Below, piece after piece: positions 58,150 through 64,000 of a DNA stretch of 64,000 nt. The stretch is from Streptomyces atratus (GTDB taxonomy: Bacteria > Actinomycetota > Actinomycetes > Streptomycetales > Streptomycetaceae), in contig NZ_BMRN01000012.1 of the NCBI RefSeq assembly GCF_014648655.1, forward strand, positions 148,194 through 212,193, in the 5' to 3' direction. Below the pieces are notes generated by a model, which was not told the DNA's origin, made no database searches, and worked only from the letters and a program-made list of their open reading frames with translations. The translations under genes and the position numbers were made by a program. Position 1 is the stretch's first letter; each line of letters starts with the position of its first letter.

Positions 58150-59517
58150 TTACCGCGCCCGGACCGTCGCCATCACCTCGCGGTCCGGCTGCAGCGTCAG
58201 CGTCGGTACGGGGTTGACGCTGCCCGGGTCCACCTCCAGTTCGAAACGGCGTGCCAGCACGGCAAGGATGAGCACCGCCTCGACCATCGCGAACCGTGTG
58301 CCCAGGCAGACCCGGGGGCCGCCGCCGAACGGGAACCACGCGTACTCCGCGATGTCGTCGCCCTCCTGCGGGTCCCAGCGCTCGGGACGGAATTCCTCCG
58401 GCTCGGGAAACCACCGCTCGTCGCGGTGCGTCGCCCACTGACTGGTCCACACCCTGGTGCCCTCCGGCATCGGCACACCGCCGATCCGCGCACCCTCCTT
58501 GGCGACGCCGGTGACGAGCCAGATCGTCGGGTAGAGACGCAGGGTCTCCTTGACCACCGACTGGGCGTACGTCAGCCGGGCATAGTCGTCGAACTCCGGC
58601 TCACGGTCGCCGAGCACCCGGTCCAGTTCCTCGGTGAGCGCGGTGCGCGTCCGCGGATTGCGGGACAGCAGATACCAGGCCCACACGAGAGTGGAGCTGG
58701 TCGTTTCGTGTCCACCGATGTACAGGGTGACCGTCTCGTCGCGTATCTCCTGGTCCGTGAGGTGCGCACCCGTCTCGTCGACCGCGGTGAGCAGCCGGCT
58801 CAACAGATCGGGGCGTTCGTCCCCGCCGTCGCGGTGACGGGCGACGACCCGGCTCACCTCGGCGTCGATGACCGCGGCGGCCTTCCTGATCCGGGCCCGG
58901 CCCGGCGTCGGCACCCAGTCCGGCAACAGCGCGCCGATACCGGCGAACTCCTTGCCGATCTCCTGCTGCGCCACATCCATCGCCCGGCCCATCGCATCGG
59001 CGTCGGCCGGGGTGTCGACGCCGAAGATCGTACGGACCGCGATCTTCTGCGTCAGTGCCGCCATCTCGCGCTTGATGTCGATGCGTTCACCGCCGGACCA
59101 GGTGTCCGCCAGCTCCACCGTGCTGCTCGCCATCGTCGCCGCGTACGACCGCACCTGCTTGGGGCGTACGGAAGGCTGCACCAGTGACCGTTTCCGCCGC
59201 CAGTCCGTACCGCGGGCGACCACAACGCCGTTTCCCATCACGGTCCGGAACGCGATGCCGAGTGCGGGCTGGTCGAAGGTGCGTTCTGTCTCGGTGAGCA
59301 GCTCGCCTATGCACTCCGGATCGGCTATGTACACACTCGGGTTGGGGCCGAATCGCCAGCCGACCATGTCGCCGTGACCGCGCAGCCGCTCGAAGAAGGC
59401 GAGGGGATTCTTTCCGAACTGTGGCAGGTTCCCGAGAAACGGCAGCCCCTTCGGGCCGGGCACGATCGTGTGGCCTCGCGGCTCGGCATCGACGGCCGGG
59501 CCGGTCTCCGTGGACAT
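58150..59517 (-). CDS. Cytochrome P450
   Basis: A 455-residue soluble monooxygenase. ATG 59517 follows GGAG and gives MSTETGPAVDAEPRGH; the Pro-rich hinge is PGPKGLPFLGNLPQFG. Helix I has YIGGHETTSS, helix K has VVKETLRLYP (ExxR), then EFRPERWDP, and the heme loop FGGGPRVCLG places the thiolate at Cys404. The style with PERF/W and long N-terminus is that of class like CYP102/pentalenene-oxygenase-type bacterial P450s rather than CYP105/107. Substrate unknown; no ferredoxin or terpene cyclase is adjacent. Its upstream region contains a G10 run. Confidence 0.92.
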   Translation of the reverse strand: MSTETGPAVDAEPRGHTIVPGPKGLPFLGNLPQFGKNPLAFFERLRGHGDMVGWRFGPNPSVYIADPECIGELLTETERTFDQPALGIAFRTVMGNGVVVARGTDWRRKRSLVQPSVRPKQVRSYAATMASSTVELADTWSGGERIDIKREMAALTQKIAVRTIFGVDTPADADAMGRAMDVAQQEIGKEFAGIGALLPDWVPTPGRARIRKAAAVIDAEVSRVVARHRDGGDERPDLLSRLLTAVDETGAHLTDQEIRDETVTLYIGGHETTSSTLVWAWYLLSRNPRTRTALTEELDRVLGDREPEFDDYARLTYAQSVVKETLRLYPTIWLVTGVAKEGARIGGVPMPEGTRVWTSQWATHRDERWFPEPEEFRPERWDPQEGDDIAEYAWFPFGGGPRVCLGTRFAMVEAVLILAVLARRFELEVDPGSVNPVPTLTLQPDREVMATVRAR

Positions 59518-59667
59518 GAAAGTCTCCGCTCCCTTGTGGCGCATCCGACTTGATGCGCAACGACCTGACTTCAGTGGTACCGCACGGCGTGGAAGGAGTC
59601 ATCGGCCTTGTGCGGTACGTGAGTTGTCGAGGGTAGCGGCCGCCGCGCCGAGAGCGTACGGGCGGCT

Positions 59668-59677
59668 GGGGGGGGGG
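59668..59677. repeat. Ten-base homopolymer G tract
   Basis: A run of ten G on the plus strand (C on the P450 coding strand), about 150 bp before the P450 start codon in the 264-bp gap to the next gene. Such runs slip easily during replication. Confidence 0.85.
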
Positions 59678-59781
59678 CGACGGGATGTGGCCGCCGTCGC
59701 CGGACGGGCCCGGGTACTGAGCCCGTCCGGCGGTGCGGCCCGGTGGGCTCGTGGTCCGGAGCCCGTTGCGCGATGTGCGGG

Positions 59782-60627
59782 TCAGACGCCCGGCGGGACC
59801 CGGGACGGGCGGCCGTTGCCGCGGGTGAGGGAGTAGCCGAAGACGGCCGCGAGCGCCCCCAGTACTCCGCCGCCGACCGTCCACAGCCAGCGGTCGGTCC
59901 ACCAGCCGGAGGCCCAGCCGTCCTCGGGCTCACCACCGCGCCACACCGTGGACGGCGAGCCGTCACTACTGGCGGCCGAGCCGTTCGAGATCTGCTCGAC
60001 GAAGGACGCACCGGGGACCAGCGGCTCGGCGAGCGTGCCGTCCACATCCCCGGCGCCGCCCTTGTCCACCGCCGTGACCTCGACCTCGGTCTGCACCGGA
60101 AGACCGAGGTCCGCCGAGGGCAGGTCGACGACCGTGAGACGTACGTAGTAGTTGCCCGGCAGCGGGTCGTTGGCCCACGGCTCGGACCAGGCGCGGACGG
60201 TCCGCAGTACGCAGGTCAGCTCGACGGCCGACGCGTCGGCCGCCGCCTTCCCGGTCTGGCGGCCGTACATGCAGGCCTGGCGGCGCCGCAGCCCGTCGTA
60301 CACATCGACCTGCCAGGTCGACGCGCCGTGCCGGGTGGCGCTCTCCGGCAGGGTGATCTTCGCCTTGACGGTGGCCCGCTCGCCCGCGTCGGCGGGGAAC
60401 ACCCAGTACAGGTAGTCACCCGTGGACGCCCCGGCGGTGGCGCGCTGGTTCTGCTGGACCGCAGTGGCCGTACGGAAGGTGGTGCCGGCCTCGGTGGGGC
60501 CGGACCCGCCGTCCGAGGCGCTCGGGCTCGGGCTCGCCGACGGGTCGTCGGCAGCGGCGGCGCCCGCCGAGGTCAGCAGGGCGAGGCCGGTCAGCAGCGC
60601 ACCCGCGAGTACACGTGTCGTACGCAT
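59782..60627 (-). CDS. Secreted/membrane-anchored protein paired with VWA protein
   Basis: A 281-residue protein. ATG 60627 follows GGAGG and overlaps the VWA stop (TGATG). Signal: MRTTRVLAGALLTGLALLTS, cut near AAAADD. A Ser-rich linker, then a beta-rich domain (DYLYWVFPADAGERATVKAK, STWQVDVYDGLRRRQACMYG, GNYYVRLTVVDLPSADLGLP) and a C-terminal anchor helix (WLWTVGGGVLGALAAVFGYS) with a basic tail. It probably forms a complex with the VWA partner on the cell surface. Family unknown. Confidence 0.75.
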   Translation of the reverse strand: MRTTRVLAGALLTGLALLTSAGAAAADDPSASPSPSASDGGSGPTEAGTTFRTATAVQQNQRATAGASTGDYLYWVFPADAGERATVKAKITLPESATRHGASTWQVDVYDGLRRRQACMYGRQTGKAAADASAVELTCVLRTVRAWSEPWANDPLPGNYYVRLTVVDLPSADLGLPVQTEVEVTAVDKGGAGDVDGTLAEPLVPGASFVEQISNGSAASSDGSPSTVWRGGEPEDGWASGWWTDRWLWTVGGGVLGALAAVFGYSLTRGNGRPSRVPPGV

Positions 60628-61904
60628 CAGTTGGTCCTCCAGACGGCGATGCGCCAGCGCGAGATCCAGCCGGTCAGCAGACCCGCGACCAGTCCGGTGA
60701 GAACCAGTACGCCCAGCAGCCACCAGCCGCGGCCGAGACCGAACGCGGCGACATCGGCCGCGTCGTCCGGGGCGTCCACCAGGTCCACGGTCAGTTCGAG
60801 GGGCATGCCCGGCGCGGTCTTCACCGAGGCGGGGGCCGAGTAGGAGTTGCTGACCTGGAGGCACACGGTCTCGGCGGCGGGCTTGTCGCCGCTGTCCGTG
60901 TCGTCCTGCTCGGGCTTCGGGTAGCGCAGGCCGGAGGAGATCGCATCGGTGCGGCCGGTGCCCGACTCCGAACCCCGGACGATTTCCCGGCCGTGTACGG
61001 TCACCGCCCGCAGCAGCACGCCGTAGTCATTGTTCACGGCACGGTCCGCGAAGACGCTCACCGAGGCGCGCAGCTCCTGACCGGGCAGTACATCCACCCG
61101 GTACCAGCGGTGCTCGCCGAACTTCTCCCGGTCGGTGTACAGACCCGCCTTGAGCTGTGGTGCCGTGGAGCAGCGATTCGCGCCTTCCGTCGCCACCGGT
61201 GTGACGACCGGCTCGGCGGCCCGGTCGACCAACTGCTTGACGCGGCCGGAGAGTTCATCGGCGTGCTGGACTGCGGTGTAGGTGCCGCCGGTGGCCTCGG
61301 CGATACAGGTCAGCTGCTCGCGGATCTTCGCGTTCGGCACCAGGCCCAGCGTGTCGATGACGAGGTGGATGCCACGAGCTGCAATGTCACGTGCCACTTC
61401 GCACGGGTCGAGCGGGCCGCAGGTGTCCTCGCCGTCGCTGATCAGCACGATCCGGCGGGTGGAGTCGCCGCCTTCGAGGTCGTCGGCGGCGCCCAGCAGG
61501 GCCGGGCCGATCGGGGTCCAGCCGGTGGGGGCCAGGGTGGCGACGGCGGTCTTCGCCTCGGTGCGGTCCAGTGGGCCGACCGGGTAGAGCTGTTTGGTGT
61601 CCTTGCAGCCGACCTTCCGGTCATCGCCCGGGTAGTTGGCGCCGAGCGTCCGGATGCCGAGCTGCACCTCCTCGGGCACCGCGTCCAGGACCTCGTTGAA
61701 CGCTTGCTTCGCCGCGGCCATCCGGGACTGGCCGTCGATGTCACGGGTCCGCATGGAGCCACTGACGTCGAGCACCAGCTCGACCTTGGGGGAAGCTTTG
61801 GTGGGGGTTTCATCAGCTGCGGCGGGGAGCGCCGAACCGAGCCCGGCGGTCAGGGTGGCGAGCAGAATGCCCACCCCGACCGTCAGCCTTCTTCTTATGA
61901 TCAT
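60627..61904 (-). CDS. VWA-domain surface protein
   Basis: A 425-residue protein. Signal RRRLTVGVGILLATLTAGLG, then a von Willebrand A domain: VELVLDVSGSMRTRD holds the MIDAS DxSxS, TGWTPIGPALLGAADDL the conserved Thr, and RIVLISDGEDTCGP the acidic MIDAS residue. A second beta domain (HRWYRVDVLPGQELRASVSV) precedes a C-terminal helix (WWLLGVLVLTGLVAGLLTGW) and basic tail, like the partner protein. VWA domains bind other proteins through a metal ion. Overlap with the next gene suggests the two are made in equal amounts. Confidence 0.85.
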   Translation of the reverse strand: MIIRRRLTVGVGILLATLTAGLGSALPAAADETPTKASPKVELVLDVSGSMRTRDIDGQSRMAAAKQAFNEVLDAVPEEVQLGIRTLGANYPGDDRKVGCKDTKQLYPVGPLDRTEAKTAVATLAPTGWTPIGPALLGAADDLEGGDSTRRIVLISDGEDTCGPLDPCEVARDIAARGIHLVIDTLGLVPNAKIREQLTCIAEATGGTYTAVQHADELSGRVKQLVDRAAEPVVTPVATEGANRCSTAPQLKAGLYTDREKFGEHRWYRVDVLPGQELRASVSVFADRAVNNDYGVLLRAVTVHGREIVRGSESGTGRTDAISSGLRYPKPEQDDTDSGDKPAAETVCLQVSNSYSAPASVKTAPGMPLELTVDLVDAPDDAADVAAFGLGRGWWLLGVLVLTGLVAGLLTGWISRWRIAVWRTN

Positions 61905-62085
61905 CGCCGGATACTAGTGAAGATCGCTTCGCTTCCCCAAACCGGTCCGGAGGCGGTCGACGGGCCGTCACCCGGGCCGGTCGGGGGAAGTGACAGCCGG
62001 TCAGTGCCCCTTGCAGGGTGTGCGGGGTCGGCCGGCTCGGGCGTGCAGGCTGTGCAGCGGCCAGGGGGCGTTGGGTGTACGGGCG

Positions 62086-63567
62086 TCAGGCCCTGCCCAG
62101 CAGTGGGCCCGCGGCCCGCTCCAGTGCCGAGCCGACCCGCTCCCAGGTTTCCGAGTCCCGCTGGATGGCGGGCAGTTGGGTGTCCTCGCCCATGTTCCAG
62201 CCGGTGGCGACCGTGACCGGGTCCTCGCCGGTTGCCGCGGCGGCGGCCAGCGCGGCCGCACCCAGAGCCACCAGTTCGCCGCTCCCGGGCACGATCACCG
62301 GCCGGCCGGAGAGCCGCCGTACCGTCTCCACCCAGGTGCGCCCCTGCGCGCCGCCGCCGATCAGGCGCAGCGGCCGGGCGGCCACCTCGGGGTCGGCCGG
62401 GTCGAGGCCGCAGGCCCGCAGGAGTTCGTCGAGGGCACGCAGCACGGTGAAGACCGCGCCCTCGTAGGCGGCGCCCAGGAGCTGCTGCGGGGTTGTGTCG
62501 TGCCGCAGCCCGGTGAGCAGGCCGGAGGCGGCGGGCAGATCGGGGGTGCGTTCGCCGTCGAGGTAGGGGAGAAGTACCGCTTCGCCACCGGGGGCCGCGT
62601 CGTCGCGCTCCAGGCCGAGCAGTGCGGCAACCTTGTCCACGGCGAGCGTGCAGTTGAGGGTGCAGGCCAGCGGGAGGTACGTACCGTCCGCTGCGGCGAA
62701 GCCGGAGAGTGCCGTCGACGCGGGCCGTGTCCGGGAGGCGGCGAAGACCGTTCCCGAGGTGCCGAGGCTGAGGACGGGGTGATCCAGCAGTCCGGCACGG
62801 CCCAGTCCCAGGCCGACGGCGGCGCTCATGTTGTCCCCGGTGCCCGCGGCCACGGCGATTCCCGCCGGCAGGCCGAGCGCACCGGCTGCTTCGGCGGTCA
62901 GCGAACCGATGCGGGTCGCACCGGTCTCGGCCACCTCGGGCAGCAACGCGACGTCCAGGCCGAGGAGTTCGAGCAGTTCGGGGTCGTACGCGCCGGTCGC
63001 GGTGGAGTACCAGCCGGTGCCCGAGGCGTCACCGGGGTCGGTGACGGCGCTGCCTGCGAGGCGTTCGGTCAGGAAGTCGTGAGGGAGGCGCAGGGCCGCG
63101 GCCGCGGCGGCGTTCTCCGGTTCGTTCTCCCGCAGCCACCGCCACTTCGTCGCGGTGAGGGAGGCCACCGGCACGGATCCGGTCCGCGCGGTCCAGGCCT
63201 CGGCCCCGCCCAGCGCCGCGGTGAGGGCGGCGGCCTGCGGGGCGGAGCGGGTGTCGTTCCACAGCATCGCCGGACGCAGTGGACGCCCCGTCCGGTCGAG
63301 GACGACCAGTCCGTGCTGCTGCCCGGCGACCGCGATACCGGTGACGGCGGAGGCGGCGACGCCGGACTCCTTCAGTCCGGCGGCGACGGCGTCGCACAGC
63401 GCCTGCCACCACACCTCCGGGTCGCTCTCACGGGCACCCGCCCCGCCGGTGACGACATGCGGTGCCCGGCCGACGGCCAGCAGCCGGCCGGTTCCGGCGT
63501 CGACGAGGGCGGCTTTGGTGGACTGGGTGGAGCTGTCCACACCGATGACGACGGTACGCGGCGGCAT
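62086..63567 (-). CDS. xylB: Xylulokinase
   Basis: A 493-residue FGGY-family kinase; ATG 63567 has GAGG upstream. VVIGVDSSTQSTKAALVDAG is the first phosphate loop, GIAVAGQQHGLVVLDRTGRP contains the GQ-HG substrate region, and AVAAGTGDNMSAAVGLGLG carries the catalytic Asp; SLGTSGTVFAAS is the adenosine motif and LIGGGAQGRTWVETVRRLSG the C-terminal FGGY signature. It phosphorylates D-xylulose. The xylose isomerase gene expected next to it is not in the window; beyond the promoter region lies a transposase end. Confidence 0.9.
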   Translation of the reverse strand: MPPRTVVIGVDSSTQSTKAALVDAGTGRLLAVGRAPHVVTGGAGARESDPEVWWQALCDAVAAGLKESGVAASAVTGIAVAGQQHGLVVLDRTGRPLRPAMLWNDTRSAPQAAALTAALGGAEAWTARTGSVPVASLTATKWRWLRENEPENAAAAAALRLPHDFLTERLAGSAVTDPGDASGTGWYSTATGAYDPELLELLGLDVALLPEVAETGATRIGSLTAEAAGALGLPAGIAVAAGTGDNMSAAVGLGLGRAGLLDHPVLSLGTSGTVFAASRTRPASTALSGFAAADGTYLPLACTLNCTLAVDKVAALLGLERDDAAPGGEAVLLPYLDGERTPDLPAASGLLTGLRHDTTPQQLLGAAYEGAVFTVLRALDELLRACGLDPADPEVAARPLRLIGGGAQGRTWVETVRRLSGRPVIVPGSGELVALGAAALAAAAATGEDPVTVATGWNMGEDTQLPAIQRDSETWERVGSALERAAGPLLGRA

Positions 63568-63681
63568 GGGTGACCTCATTCCTGAGCTGCGGGGAGATGA
63601 CTGCGGGGAGACGGATGCGGCGAGATGGCTGCGGGGGCGTGCATCGCTTCGGGGTGTGGTTGCTCGGGATGCCGCCACGGA

Positions 63682-63706
63682 AATTTGATCGTACGGAAAA
63701 CAAATT
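63682..63706. promoter_or_regulatory. Inverted repeat in the xylB promoter region
   Basis: AATTTG (63682-63687) and CAAATT (63701-63706) form perfect 6-bp arms 13 bp apart, 115 bp before the xylB ATG, in an AT-rich patch. A ROK- or LacI-type sugar repressor is a plausible binder. Confidence 0.4.
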
Positions 63707-63747
63707 ACGCGATCGAGCGTGTCGGGAACAGTGAGCCTTTTCCAACC

Positions 63748-63999
63748 TCATGTTGAGGCGTGATGGAGGACGGGGACGGCATGGACGATTGCTGTGATGC
63801 GGTTGGTGCTGCAGCGGGGCTTCCGCAGGAGGCGCCAGCCCTTGAGGGTGGCAATGGCTCGCTCTCCGAGGCAGCGGATCTTGGTGTGTGCGCTGTTGTG
63901 CCGGCGTTGCCACCGCTTGAGGTGACGGCTGAGGAAGGGTACCCGGATGGTGCTGCCGGCGCCCTGGTACGCCTTGTCGGCCCAGCACTTGAGGCCGTC
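63748..63999 (-). CDS. IS5-family transposase, C-terminal part (gene runs off the window)
   Basis: Reading leftward from the edge: DGLKCWADKAYQGAGSTIRV, PFLSRHLKRWQRRHNSAHTK, IRCLGERAIATLKGWRLLRK, ending HAVPVLHHAST and TGA at 63748. DKAYQGAG includes a DDE Asp and LGERAIATLKGW the last Glu of DDE_4-type IS5 transposases. No frameshift is visible in this part, so the gene may be intact. Confidence 0.82.
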   Translation of the reverse strand, partial: DGLKCWADKAYQGAGSTIRVPFLSRHLKRWQRRHNSAHTKIRCLGERAIATLKGWRLLRKPRCSTNRITAIVHAVPVLHHAST

Positions 64000-64000
64000 C

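Overview
The window is high-GC actinobacterial DNA, almost certainly Streptomyces or a close relative. Codons carry strong third-position G/C, start codons are often GTG, many operons use ATGA or GTGA stop/start overlaps, and the gene families are typical of the genus: EboE, DUF4232, DUF1906, the PF04672 SAM methyltransferase, class F sortase, MMPL with a LuxR-type two-component system, and GH31. The many secreted enzymes, transposase scraps and decayed genes suggest an accessory or chromosome-arm region rather than core.

Layout. 1-8.1 kb: a tightly coupled ebo-type metabolite operon (inositol-phosphate-synthase-like, UbiA prenyltransferase, TIM barrel, EboA, TatD hydrolase, EboE, EboF-like phosphodiesterase, Tat-exported TIM barrel), closed by a hairpin. 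8.36 kb: tRNA-Leu(GAG), followed by a serine-recombinase relic. 9.1-11.6 kb: secreted zinc metallopeptidase divergent from a TrmB/LuxR-type regulator. 11.6-12.4 kb: permease and sphingomyelinase relics. 12.4-14.9 kb: a ribose locus with regulator and ribokinase intact, but with the transporter and pyranase reduced to fragments. 14.9-18.8 kb: LacI regulator divergent from a nucleoside hydrolase and MFS transporter. 19.4-21.2 kb: two overlapping ATP-grasp genes. 21.4-25.7 kb: histidine kinase, response regulator and MMPL exporter. 25.6-26.9 kb: class F sortase and a probable substrate. 26.9-32.25 kb: a 4.8-kb mosaic of transposase and secreted-protein fragments flanked by a 277-bp direct repeat. 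It carries a DUF1906 gene, a 58-residue membrane protein, and an IS3-type element whose middle is replaced by an IS110 fragment. 32-36 kb: a second two-component system and a maleylpyruvate-isomerase-like protein. 36-38.3 kb: STAND/TPR protein. 38.3-40.8 kb: a glycosyltransferase-like gene broken by six copies of a heptanucleotide, plus gtrA. 41-45.9 kb: small genes, two alpha/beta hydrolases, a methyltransferase. 46-55.6 kb: GH31, phospholipase C, M1 peptidase, a decayed trypsin-like gene, two Nudix genes. 55.6-64 kb: response-regulator relic, DUF4232, membrane protein, P450, secreted/VWA pair, xylulokinase, and the end of an IS5-type transposase.

The strongest candidates for something unusual are: (a) the CCGGTGT x6 tract inside the glycosyltransferase-like gene, where loss of one copy would restore a 627-residue frame, as expected of a phase-variable switch; (b) the ebo-type operon with its extra Tat-exported and inositol-phosphate-synthase-like members; (c) the paired ATP-grasp genes; (d) the repeat-bounded mosaic island.

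Functional links: carbohydrate scavenging recurs (ribokinase, nucleoside hydrolase plus transporter, GH31, xylulokinase), each sugar locus with LacI-type or palindromic operator candidates. Secreted hydrolases form a second theme. All assignments are from reading the sequence; no database search was run.
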